Shown: one piece after another, positions 26,387 through 35,600 of the stretch
Numbering within the stretch: the first letter of the stretch is position 1
Layout of the letters: every line of letters begins with the position of its first letter
Assembly: GCA_015234115.1 (NCBI GenBank)
Contig: JADFWP010000015.1
Coordinates: forward strand, 1 to 53,972
Length of the DNA: 53,972 nucleotides
Origin: Magnetococcales bacterium
GTDB taxonomy: Bacteria > Pseudomonadota > Magnetococcia > Magnetococcales > Magnetaquicoccaceae
Direction of reading: 5' to 3'
Translations under genes and position numbers: made by a program
Notes under the pieces: generated by a model
Database searches by the model: none
What the model saw: the letters and a program-made list of their open reading frames with translations, nothing else
What the model was told of the DNA's origin: nothing

Positions 26387-28105
26387 TCATAACGTATTGC
26401 TGTTGGCCCGCCGCACCAGCTCCTCGCGCTGCCGACGCACGATATGGGCTTGCAGCTTCTCCCGATGAAGCGGGGCCATATGCTCGAAATAACTGGCCAC
26501 ACGCCGTTTCCCCTGTTCATCCGGCTCGGCGACCACCACCACCCGACCATAGGCCCAAACCACCTCCATGCCCCGTCCCTCCGGATCCACCCCAAGCCGC
26601 ACCTCCACCAGATCCCCCTTGTAAATCCGACTTTTCAAGGTGCTCCATGCCACGCCGGTGGCACTCAGATTGACGGTGAAAATGGCATCCCCTTCGGCAG
26701 TCAACTGTTTCGGGATATCCTGCAACGAAAGATCCATCATGGCAAAAGCCTCGCGCAACCCCTCCAGTTTTCCCGCCAGATCCGAACCGGCGGCGCGCAA
26801 CTCGGCCATGAGTTTGCTGCTCTGGCGTCTCACCTCGACCAGATCCTCTTCGGCCTTGCTCCGGGCCTGCTTCTGACTCACCGGATCCATCAGATCCCGC
26901 GCCATCTGCAAATCCACCTGATCCTTGATCAAGGACACCACCTGGGCCGCCGTCATCGAACCCGGCGGACGCTTGGTCAACTCCCGGATCAACGCGAAAA
27001 AGAGCATCAAAGCACTCTGGTAAAACTCCTCTTCGTTTTCGGAATTGGCCTGTCGGAACCGCTGATCCAGAAACTCCCGGAACCACACCACGGGCCGTCT
27101 GGCTTTGACATTGAGCTGTTTCAACAATTTCAACTGCACATCGACTTCGGCCAGCAGCCGTTTCTGTCGCGCCACCCGTTCGCGCAACGGAAACTCGCGA
27201 TGATTTTCAAAATACTCGATGGCCTGATCGAAACTCTTCTGGGTCAACACCTTCCAGGCCAACGGCAGATTGTCGTTCAGCCGGAAATCCTGGCGCTTGG
27301 TGCCCGTATGCACCCCTCCCTGAAACGATACCGTGGCCGGAGGCGGCGCCGCTCTCGGGACAGGACGGGGCGGAGGAGGTGGAGGGGGCGTCACATGGGC
27401 TGCAACCACTCTGGGATCGACCTCCAGCATGGCCTTGCCTGCGGCCAGGGTGTGATCCCATCGCTCCTGCGCAGACTCGGCCACGGCTGGAGCATGCGCT
27501 TGAACCGGAAGAGACGCCGGAGGGGATGCCGGCAGAGAGGCAGGCCGGACCACCTCGGGAGCTGAAGCGGTCTGCGGCAGAGGCTGTGGATCTTCCACGG
27601 TCTCGAAAACGCAATCAACCCGAATGCCGGTGCCATTCCATTCGGGTCGCACCCGTTGCACCCGACAATAGGCATGCATGGGCATGGGTTGTTCGGCAAA
27701 AAGCGCAAAACGCAATTCCAGCAGGTCGCCAGCCGCAAACTCCCCCTCCGGAACCCAAAAGGTCAATCCGGACCCGGATTCGTGCCACTGCATGGGGTGC
27801 GGCACCAGAAGATCGGCGCCAGGTCGGGAGCGTTCCACCACGCGATTGAGTTTGGCGTTGAAGATCTCCAGGACCAGATGACGCCAGCGTTGCGCCAGGG
27901 AGGCGACCCGGCCGGAGGCGTAATGTTCCTGTTCGGATTCCAGCAGCGACCGGGTTTCGCCGCCCAGACCGGGGTGGACGGAGAGCGCGGGTCGGTTGGT
28001 CCGCCGCGCGCGACGCACGGCAGCGAACTCCACATTCGTAATCTTGCGCCACCACAGTGGCACGTCGATCACGGAGGATCCCGGTGCCGCCACATTTTCA
28101 GCCAT
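26387..28105 (-). CDS. Large PilZ-domain protein with internal helical insert
   Basis: The protein has 572 residues. Residues 30-170 look like a degenerate PilZ barrel (ESGSGLTF, RVQRVRPEWNGTGIRVDCVF). A Pro/Ala-rich linker (about 172-262, including a Pro run at 240-247) follows. A second PilZ-type unit has RQDFR (271-275), the RxxxR c-di-GMP motif, then LPLAW; but the matching NLSATG (479-484) comes some 200 residues later. The intervening part is helical and coiled-coil-like (310-460). The C-terminus carries RVASYFEHM and a basic helix HIVRRQREELVRR, as in other PilZ proteins. The neighbouring 197-residue PilZ protein has the same interrupted layout. Role inferred: c-di-GMP effector acting on the motAB-like unit upstream. 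Cytoplasmic. Confidence 0.75.
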   Translation of the reverse strand: MAENVAAPGSSVIDVPLWWRKITNVEFAAVRRARRTNRPALSVHPGLGGETRSLLESEQEHYASGRVASLAQRWRHLVLEIFNAKLNRVVERSRPGADLLVPHPMQWHESGSGLTFWVPEGEFAAGDLLELRFALFAEQPMPMHAYCRVQRVRPEWNGTGIRVDCVFETVEDPQPLPQTASAPEVVRPASLPASPPASLPVQAHAPAVAESAQERWDHTLAAGKAMLEVDPRVVAAHVTPPPPPPPRPVPRAAPPPATVSFQGGVHTGTKRQDFRLNDNLPLAWKVLTQKSFDQAIEYFENHREFPLRERVARQKRLLAEVDVQLKLLKQLNVKARRPVVWFREFLDQRFRQANSENEEEFYQSALMLFFALIRELTKRPPGSMTAAQVVSLIKDQVDLQMARDLMDPVSQKQARSKAEEDLVEVRRQSSKLMAELRAAGSDLAGKLEGLREAFAMMDLSLQDIPKQLTAEGDAIFTVNLSATGVAWSTLKSRIYKGDLVEVRLGVDPEGRGMEVVWAYGRVVVVAEPDEQGKRRVASYFEHMAPLHREKLQAHIVRRQREELVRRANSNTL

Positions 28106-28139
28106 GTCAACCTCTCCAAAGCGGACAACTTTTAAAAAA

Positions 28140-28254
28140 AAAGAGGGGGTCTGGGGGATTCATCCCCCAGGATTTTGACTTTAAACAAAAAAATTTAAAA
28201 ATGTTTTGTTTAAAGTCAAAATCCTGGGGGATGAATCCCCCAGACCCCCTCTTT
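28140..28254. repeat. 51-bp perfect inverted repeat made of palindrome copies C and D
   Basis: Arms 28140-28190 and 28204-28254 pair without mismatch over 51 bp around a 13-base A/T-rich loop (28191-28203). Each arm contains a TCTGGGGGA half of the family seen at 2713 and 20723, a small inner palindrome (CTGGGGGA...TCCCCCAG), and a new segment GATTTTGACTTTAAACAAAA. It lies between the two PilZ genes and could terminate or stabilise the transcript. Its form suggests two inverted, truncated copies of a small mobile palindrome. Confidence 0.9.
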
Positions 28255-28272
28255 ATCTTTCAATAATTGGAT

Positions 28273-28866
28273 TCAATACCCTCTTTTGGCGCGCAGCAGT
28301 TCCGACTGGCGCTGGAAAATGTATTGGATCAGGCGCTCCCGGTCGGTATCGAGAATCGGCTCGAAACGACACGCCACACGGGTCAAGCCATCCGGCTGCG
28401 GATCACTCACCATCATCACCCGCGCGAAACAATCGATCACCGTCAAGGATTCCACGGACAAGGCCAACCGCAACTCCAGCATCTCCCCCTTGGCCAAACC
28501 CGGATCCTGATCCAGAAAGGAGATCCCTCCCCCGCTCAGATTGACCGGCGTCAACACCATGGGACGCTCGGCCTCCCCTGGATGAAACAGCCGCAACAAC
28601 AAATTCAGCTTCTGGTCCAGCCGCACCAGAATCCGCGCCAGCAAGGGATCGCTCTGTTCCATCAGGCGCACAGCATCCGTGATATCCAGGGAGGTGATGA
28701 TCTGGTGGACATCCAACCCTTTTTGCGGAAAAACACGATGCTTCTCAAAGTGGGCCAGCACCTCCTGAAAACGCGACTCTTCGATGCGCCGCCACGCCAA
28801 AGGAAGCGAGGCATCCACCCGGACAAAAGCCCGCTGCTGTCCCTGAACCGAATTGCTCTGCGCCAT
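28273..28866 (-). CDS. PilZ-domain protein with helical insert
   Basis: The protein has 197 residues. RAFVR (12-16) is the RxxxR c-di-GMP-binding motif and NLSGGG (109-114) the second PilZ motif; ordinary PilZ domains place these about 20-35 residues apart, here 93. The insert (20-100) is helical. The rest of the barrel (LELRLALSVESLTVIDCFARV, RVACRFEPI) and a C-terminal basic helix (YIFQRQSELLRAK) are typical. It starts 17 bases after the motB-like stop. By analogy with YcgR it may bind the motor or stator when c-di-GMP is high (inference). Confidence 0.82.
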   Translation of the reverse strand: MAQSNSVQGQQRAFVRVDASLPLAWRRIEESRFQEVLAHFEKHRVFPQKGLDVHQIITSLDITDAVRLMEQSDPLLARILVRLDQKLNLLLRLFHPGEAERPMVLTPVNLSGGGISFLDQDPGLAKGEMLELRLALSVESLTVIDCFARVMMVSDPQPDGLTRVACRFEPILDTDRERLIQYIFQRQSELLRAKRGY

Positions 28867-28883
28867 GGAAAATCACTCAGCCT

Positions 28884-29672
28884 TCATTGTGCGACAGGAG
28901 CCGAAGCCGGAACCGCAGCAGGTGCCGCTGCTCCGGACGGACCCGAAGAGCGCACACCCGACTCGGCAGGCGACTCGCGGGTCAGAAGAATCTCGATGCG
29001 CGCCATCGGGGCAGCGCCCCCTTCCTCACGGACCGCCGGATGCCCCATGGGCCGCAGACGCGCCGGATCGAGCGCGCCGGATTTCACGAAAAAGTCGGCC
29101 ACGGTCGCAGACTCGGCGGAAGTGAGCGCCCAGGCGCTCCCCAACGGCGCGGAACGCCCCTCTCCGGCATGACTGTCGATGCGCACCGTATTGGGCAACC
29201 GGGCGATCATCTGCGCCAACTGTTTGAGCAGCGGCTCGACCTCGGGCCTCAAGGTCACGGCATCTTCCGCAAAAATGGCCCCGCGACTCAACCGGATCAG
29301 GAATCCCTCATCGACCAGTTTGACTTCCAAAGCCTTGGCGTCACCGAGACGTTGATGCAAAACCGCGAGCTTTTCCTTGATGCGTACCAGTTCCACGGCC
29401 TGCTCGAACGCCATGGCCTCGACCATGGCATGGGAGTCCCCACCACCACTGTCCGCGCGGCGCGGCGACGCATCCGACAGCGCCTCGAACCCGAACGCGG
29501 TCCGGATCGAAGCCGTGACCTCGGCCAGGCGCGCGCCGTCCGGACGGGAGATGGAGAGCAGCAGAATGCATACCGCCAGCAGCATGGTCATCATGCTCAC
29601 CAACGGCATCACCCACCCCGGCGTACCGCCTGGCAGCAATCCGCCCTCTTTTTCCTCTTGCTCATCGATCAT
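28884..29672 (-). CDS. MotB-like stator protein lacking the proton-binding Asp
   Basis: The protein has 262 residues. The N-terminus aligns with MotB: a short acidic tail, PGWVMPLVSMMTMLLA and one membrane span (about 20-41). The position of the invariant MotB Asp (in xADMMTLL) is Ser26, encoded AGC, and no acidic residue is present in the span. The OmpA-like domain (about 115-235) keeps IFAEDAVTLRPEVEPLL, but GHTD reads SHAG and the LSxxRA Arg position reads TSAESA, so peptidoglycan-contact residues are also lost. A Pro/Ala-rich tail follows. It lies 38 bases after a normal-looking motA. Ordinary ion-driven torque seems unlikely; it could be a modified stator or a related transport or signalling unit. 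I leave the symbol blank for that reason. Confidence 0.8.
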   Translation of the reverse strand: MIDEQEEKEGGLLPGGTPGWVMPLVSMMTMLLAVCILLLSISRPDGARLAEVTASIRTAFGFEALSDASPRRADSGGGDSHAMVEAMAFEQAVELVRIKEKLAVLHQRLGDAKALEVKLVDEGFLIRLSRGAIFAEDAVTLRPEVEPLLKQLAQMIARLPNTVRIDSHAGEGRSAPLGSAWALTSAESATVADFFVKSGALDPARLRPMGHPAVREEGGAAPMARIEILLTRESPAESGVRSSGPSGAAAPAAVPASAPVAQ

Positions 29673-29710
29673 CCTGGTGATCCCCTTGGGCGATCAGCAA
29701 CCACGCGCGA

Positions 29711-30463
29711 TCATTTGATGTCTCTTTCGGAGGGCGGCAGCACCGCGACCAAAGACTCCATCAACATGCGGGGATTGACCCCCTTTTGAATGCCGATCAT
29801 GCCATCGATGATCACCTGACGCACCATCTGCTCCTCCTTGCTGTAAGCGGTCAGCTTGTAGGAGATGGGAATGGCCACCAGATTGGCAATGAAAATGCCA
29901 TAGAAAGTGCTGATCAGGGCCATGGCCAAACCAGGTCCGATCGAATTCGGATCCTCCATGTGCACCAGCATCTGCACCAGGCCGATCAGGGTGCCCAACA
30001 ACCCGAAAGCGGGCGCGGCTTCGGCGATGCCTTCGAAGATCCCCACCCCGTTGCGGTGACGATCCCGTTGATAGCTCAACTCTTTGGCCAGCACCTTTTC
30101 CAGAAACGCCGGATCCGCCCCATCCACGCAGTGGTTGATGGCCTTTTGCAGAAACTCATCCTTGGACTTGACCTTTTCCAGGGCGAGAATGCCATCCTTG
30201 CGGGCGACATGGGACATCTCGATGATCTGGCCGATGATCTGGTGGATGTCGTGGGATTTGATGAGAAAGGCCTTCATCAGGATGCCAAAGGCACCAAAGA
30301 CTTCACTCATGCGGTGACGGATGAACAGCGTGGCCATCGTCCCGCCGAAGACGATCAGGATGCTGGGGATGTCCACGAACATGCCGAGCTGACCACCCAT
30401 CAAGATGGCGCCGAACATCAGAGCCAGCCCGAAAATGAAACCGATGATCGTCGCGAAATCCAT
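29711..30463 (-). CDS. motA: MotA-family stator protein
   Basis: The protein has 250 residues with four membrane spans (about 4-22, 33-50, 150-172 and 182-204). Conserved parts are VFGGTMATLF, EAAPAFGLLGTLIGLVQML (TM3, with the conserved Pro) and ALISTFYGIFIANLVAIPISYKL (TM4 with the second Pro). The cytoplasmic loop is of normal size. Family members form the pentameric ring of the flagellar stator around a MotB dimer. The partner downstream lacks the channel Asp, so the working of this pair is open. First gene of a motA-motB-pilZ-pilZ set, 126 bases after mtnA. Confidence 0.88.
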   Translation of the reverse strand: MDFATIIGFIFGLALMFGAILMGGQLGMFVDIPSILIVFGGTMATLFIRHRMSEVFGAFGILMKAFLIKSHDIHQIIGQIIEMSHVARKDGILALEKVKSKDEFLQKAINHCVDGADPAFLEKVLAKELSYQRDRHRNGVGIFEGIAEAAPAFGLLGTLIGLVQMLVHMEDPNSIGPGLAMALISTFYGIFIANLVAIPISYKLTAYSKEEQMVRQVIIDGMIGIQKGVNPRMLMESLVAVLPPSERDIK

Positions 30464-30589
30464 GCGCCAGGTTCCCCGTCAGATGATTGGCTCCGGAAGG
30501 ATCATCGCCCTGCAAGGGCCATTCCCCGGAGGATTCAGGAATTATGAGAGCAAGAAGCGATCCAATCTTATCCGGTTCCCGGCCCGGAT

Positions 30590-31642
30590 TCAAGAGCCGA
30601 ACAGCGCCCGCATCCGCAATGCGTCCGGAACCTGCACCACCCCGCGCTCGGTGACCAGAGCCGAGACCAGTTCCGCCGGGGTCACGTCGAAGGCGGGATT
30701 GAACACCCGCACCCCCTGGGCCGCCACCCGGTGACCGGCAAAGTGGGTGACCTCGGCGGCGACGCGCTCCTCGATGGGGATTTGCGCGCCCGTTGGCGTG
30801 GCCAGATCGATGGTGGAGAGCGGACAGGCCACCAGAAAGGGAATCCCATGCCGTCTGGCCAGCACCGCGTGGCCATAGGTGCCGATCTTGTTGGCCACGT
30901 CCCCATTGGCCGCAACCCGGTCCGCACCCACCACCACCACATCCACCAGACCGCGACTCATGGCGTGCCCCGCCATGGAATCGGTCATCAGCGTGACCTC
31001 GAATCCGTCCTGGACCAACTCCCAGGCCGTGAGACGCGCCCCTTGCAGATAGGGTCGGGTCTCGGTGGCATAGACCACCACCTGCCCCAATCGTTCCCGG
31101 GCGGCACGGATCACGCCCAACGCCGTGCCATATCCCGCCGTGGCCAGGGCACCCGCATTGCAATGGGTCATGATCGCCAAAGGACGCCCCTCGGGCGCCG
31201 CCGGCAGAATCGCCGCACCCGCAGCCCCCATGGCCTGACACGAGGCGATATCCTCGGCGCGGATCGCCTCGGCCTCCTGCAACAGCCGTTCGGGCACCCT
31301 GGCCGGATCCCCGCTGCGCAACAAAGGCGCCATCCGCTCCAAAGCCCAGACCAGATTCACCGCCGTGGGCCGGGAGTCCCGCAACCGCGCCAGACCGGGC
31401 GCCATGGCCTCGGTCCAGGAGTCCGGCAAACCCGAGCGCGCCAACCGGAACGCCTCGACCGCCACCCCGAACGCCGCCGCGCAACCGATGGCCGGAGCAC
31501 CCCGCACCACCATCTCCCGGATGGCCTCGGCCACCTCGGCGGCGGAATCGTAATGGTGATAGATCTCTGCCCCAGGCAGATGCCGCTGATCCAGCATGCG
31601 CACCCGGCCCTCCCGCCACACTGCCACATCGAATACGGTCAT
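30590..31642 (-). CDS. mtnA: S-methyl-5-thioribose-1-phosphate isomerase
   Basis: The protein has 350 residues from ATG 31642, which overlaps the prmA stop by four bases (ATGA). It isomerises methylthioribose-1-P to methylthioribulose-1-P in methionine salvage. Motifs: VRGAPAIGCAAAFG, MTHCNAGALATAGYGTALGV (catalytic Cys) and VVVGADRVAANGDVANKIGTYG (catalytic Asp). The C-terminal FNPAFDVTPAELVSALVTERG is characteristic. No other methionine-salvage gene is nearby. Confidence 0.95.
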   Translation of the reverse strand: MTVFDVAVWREGRVRMLDQRHLPGAEIYHHYDSAAEVAEAIREMVVRGAPAIGCAAAFGVAVEAFRLARSGLPDSWTEAMAPGLARLRDSRPTAVNLVWALERMAPLLRSGDPARVPERLLQEAEAIRAEDIASCQAMGAAGAAILPAAPEGRPLAIMTHCNAGALATAGYGTALGVIRAARERLGQVVVYATETRPYLQGARLTAWELVQDGFEVTLMTDSMAGHAMSRGLVDVVVVGADRVAANGDVANKIGTYGHAVLARRHGIPFLVACPLSTIDLATPTGAQIPIEERVAAEVTHFAGHRVAAQGVRVFNPAFDVTPAELVSALVTERGVVQVPDALRMRALFGS

Positions 31643-32502
31643 GATCGCTCCGCCCACTCGAAAAACAACACCGCCCACTCCTCCACGAACCGGGTCTGCA
31701 TCAGCCGGACCCCCTCGCCCTCGAATGCCAGTTGCACCTCACGGGCCTGCTCCTGCAAAATCCCGGAGAGAATCAGACTCCCGCCCGGCGCCAACGCCCC
31801 CACCAGCCCACCGGCCAACCCGATCAACACCCCGGCCAGAATATTGGCCACCAGGGTCTGAAACGGCCCGGTCGGCACATCGGAACGCTCCACGATCTCC
31901 AACCGCTCCGCCACGCCATTGAGTCCGGCATTGCGCTGCGCCGTCTCGACCGCCACCGGATCCAGATCCGTGGCCACCACCGCCTCGGCGCCCAGCATCG
32001 CCGCCCAGATCGCCAGCACCCCGGATCCACACCCCATATCCAGCACACGCCCCAAAGGACGATGCGCCGCAACCTCCTCCAGAAGCTCCAGACAGCCGCG
32101 CGTCGTGGCATGGGTGCCGCTCCCGAAGGCCATCTCCGGATCCATGCGCAGCACCTGACGCACCTCCCCCTCCGGCTCCGGCAACCACGACGGCAAAATC
32201 AACAAACGCCGCCCCACCGGCAGTGGACCATAAGAGACCTTCCACGCCTCGGCCCAGTCCTGCTCCGGAACAAAATTCCAGACCACCCCTGCTCCCTCGG
32301 CCTGCCACCCTTCCGCAGCCAACGCCAGCAACAGCCGGATCTCCACCCCATGACGATCCGCATCCGCCGGAAAATAACCGGTCATGCGCAATCGCTCACC
32401 CGCCACCGCCGTGGAAACCCCCATGGAGCCTTCAGCCGCCAAATGATCCGCCACCATCTCCTCAAAAGCGCGATCCACAAACAATTGCAATTCCCAGGTC
32501 AT
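31639..32502 (-). CDS. prmA: Ribosomal protein L11 methyltransferase
   Basis: The protein has 287 residues from ATG 32502, with AGGAAG eight bases upstream. It trimethylates L11 lysines and its N-terminus. Motifs: FGSGTHATTRGCLELL, LDMGCGSGVLAIWAA (SAM motif I), ATDLDPVAVETAQRNAGLNG and LVANILAGVL (substrate motif). Length and order are normal. Coupled to mtnA downstream and divergent from mfd. Confidence 0.95.
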   Translation of the reverse strand: MTWELQLFVDRAFEEMVADHLAAEGSMGVSTAVAGERLRMTGYFPADADRHGVEIRLLLALAAEGWQAEGAGVVWNFVPEQDWAEAWKVSYGPLPVGRRLLILPSWLPEPEGEVRQVLRMDPEMAFGSGTHATTRGCLELLEEVAAHRPLGRVLDMGCGSGVLAIWAAMLGAEAVVATDLDPVAVETAQRNAGLNGVAERLEIVERSDVPTGPFQTLVANILAGVLIGLAGGLVGALAPGGSLILSGILQEQAREVQLAFEGEGVRLMQTRFVEEWAVLFFEWAERS

Positions 32503-32578
32503 CGCATTTCTTCCTCTGGCCAAAACCCGTCCACCCCGGTTTCCACGCACCGCGCCACAGAAATCCACTGCTGACGGG

Positions 32579-32606
32579 TTGACATCGCATATTATATTAT
32601 TATAAA
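32579..32606 (+). promoter_or_regulatory. Sigma70-type promoter for mfd
   Basis: Perfect TTGACA (32579-32584), 16-base spacer and TATAAA (32601-32606) in an A/T-rich stretch. Transcript start would be near 32613, about 60 bases before the GTG. The same A/T block may also serve prmA on the other strand (TATAAT-like on minus at 32596-32591), with weaker -35. Confidence 0.6.
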
Positions 32607-32671
32607 TACAGAATCAATCATTTGTCCGAGCCAGTCCACACCCTTGCAAAGATCACCGGCAGTCCATACCC

Positions 32672-35600
32672 GTGAAACACCCCCTGCTTGCTCCCCTGGC
32701 GCCTCTTCTGGATCGACGCGGCCTCCCCCATCCGCTCCTGGGAAACCTCCCCGGCGCCTCCCTCGCCTGGCTCGCGATCGAAGCCTGTCGCCACGCCAAA
32801 GGCCCGGTCGTGATCGTCACCGGCACCACCGCGCGCGCCGAAAGCCTCTACCGCGAAATGCTCTTTTTCGCCGATCACCAGAACCCGGCCATCACCCTGC
32901 TGCCCTTTCCGGCCTGGGAGACCCTGCCCTTCGAAAGACTCTCCCCCTATGGCCCGATCATGGGAGAACGCATCCGCGCCCTGTTCCGGCTGACCCAAAC
33001 CCTGGGCACCGGACCCGTGACCGCCGGCGATGGCACCGGACACGCCCTCACCACCCTGATCACCACCCCCTCGGCCCTCATGCGCCGCACGGTGCCGCAT
33101 CAATACCTCGCCACCCACGGCCTCTCGGTCACACGCGGCGATCAACTCAACATCGCCGCCCTGCGCCACTTCCTCACCTCCGCAGGCTACCGCGCGGTCG
33201 CCCAGGTCGAAGAGTCCGGCGAATACGCCATCCGTGGCGGCATCGTCGATTTCTTCCCCCCCAGCCACGAAGATCCGGTCCGGCTGGAACTCTTCGGCGA
33301 TGAGGTGGAAACCCTGCGGCGCTTCGATCCGATCACCCAGCGCTCCACCGACCGCATCCAGTCGGTCCAGGCCCTGCCCGTGAGCGAAGTGATCCTGACC
33401 GAAGAGACCATCCGCGACTTCCGCACCCACTTCCGCCAGGCCCACGGCATCGGCGCCGCCGAGGACGAACTCTACAAACAGGTTTCCAAAGGGGAAAAAG
33501 CCCAGGGGATGGAACAGTACCTCCCCTTTTTCTACACCCCAGCCGAAACCTTTTTCGACTATCTCCCCCCGGAAACCCTGTTTCTGCTCGATTCCGACGC
33601 CCTGGCCGAAGCCAAACGGTTCGACGTCGAAGTCCAGGAACGGCTGACCAGCGCGGCACAGGAGGCCCGGATCACCCCGAACCGACCGCCGCCGCCACCG
33701 GAACTCTATCTGGCCGAATCCCTGCTGCTGGAACAACTCAATCGCTTCGCCGTCTTCGCCACCACCCCGAAGGCCGCTCCCGGCGGCGTCTCGCTGGGAT
33801 TCGATCCGGCGCCGAATTTCATCACCATCATCAATCAGGAACCAAGCGATCCGCCGCTCTCTCCGCTGGATCTGGCCAGCGACACCATCCGCCAGGCCCA
33901 TGCCCAGGGATTCAAGGTGTGCGTCACCGCCGCCTCGATGGGACAACGGGAACGACTCCGGGAACTCCTCGAAGACCACAAAATCCCCGCAGCCACCATC
34001 CCCAGTTGGAAGGAACTGCTCACCGTCCCCCCCGGACTCACCACCTTTCTGGCCGTCGGCGATCTGGAAAACGGCTTCATCCATGGCCGCATGGGGATCG
34101 TGCTGCTGACCGACAGCGCCATCTTCGGCATCAAAAGCAAACGCCGCAAAACCGATCCCCGCTACCTGGATCAACTCCTCGCCGGGTTTGCCGATCTCCG
34201 TGAACAGGATCCGGTGGTCCATGCCGACCACGGCGTCGGTCGCTATGGCGGACTCCACTCGCTGGAAGTCGGCGGCATCAAGAACGACTTCCTCCTGATC
34301 CACTACGCCGGATCGGACAAGCTCTACGCCCCGGTCGAAAACCTGGATCGGGTCACCAAATATGTCGGCGGCGACGAAGTGCCCCTCGACAAGCTTGGCG
34401 GGGTCAAGTGGGAAAAAACCAAGGAAAAAGCCAAACGAAAAATCCTCGAAATGGCCGAAGAGCTGGTACGGCTGCAAGCCATGCGCGAGGCCAACCAGGG
34501 ATTCACGTTTTCCGCCCCGGATCCCTTGCTGCAAGAGTTCGCCGCCGGATTCCCCTTCGAAGAGACCCCGGACCAGACCGCCGCCATCGAGGCCGTGTTG
34601 AACGACATGGCAAAAGAGCGGCCCATGGATCGCCTGGTCTGCGGCGATGTGGGGTTCGGCAAGACCGAAGTGGCCCTGCGCGCCGCCTTCCGGGCGGTGA
34701 TGGATGGCAAACAGGTGGCCCTGCTCACCCCGACCACCATCCTCACCCAGCAGCACTACGAAACCTTCACCCGTCGCCTCGCCGCCTATCCGATCACCGT
34801 GGAGCAGCTCTCCCGCTTCTGCACCCCGGCGGAACAGAAAAAAAGTGTCGAAATGATCGCCCATGGCGGCGTGGATATCATCGTCGGCACCCACCGCCTG
34901 TTGCAAAAGGATGTGGTTTTCAAGGATCTGGGCCTGCTGATCGTGGACGAGGAGCAACGTTTCGGCGTGATCCACAAGGAGCGGATCAAACAGATGCGCG
35001 CCACGGTGGACATCCTCACCCTGACCGCCACGCCGATCCCCAGAACCCTGCACATGGCCATGAGCGGACTGCGGGACATCTCGATCATCGCCACGCCCCC
35101 CATCAACCGGTTGGCGATCCGCACCTTCGTGATCCAGTACGACCGCCAGAAGGTGCGTGAGGCGATCCTGCGGGAAATCTACCGGGGCGGACAGGTCTTC
35201 TTTGTCCACAACCATGTCCAGGACATCGAAAAAATGGCGGTGGATCTGGGGGAACTGGTGCCCGAGGCGAAAATCGGCGTTGCCCATGGCCAGATGCGCG
35301 AAGGAAGACTGGAGAAAATCATGCTCTCCTTCTATCGCCAGGAGTTCAACCTGCTGCTCTGCACCACCATCATCGAAAACGGGGTGGACATCCCCACCGC
35401 CAATACCATCATCATCCACCGCGCCGACCGTTTCGGCCTGGCCCAACTGCACCAGTTGCGCGGTCGGGTGGGCCGCTCCCGGCATCGCGCCTATGCCTAT
35501 CTCCTCATCCCCCATCCCCAGGCGCTCACCGATGATGCGTTGCGCCGACTCGACGCCATCGAATCCATGGGAGAACTCGGCGCAGGCTTCACCCTGGCCA

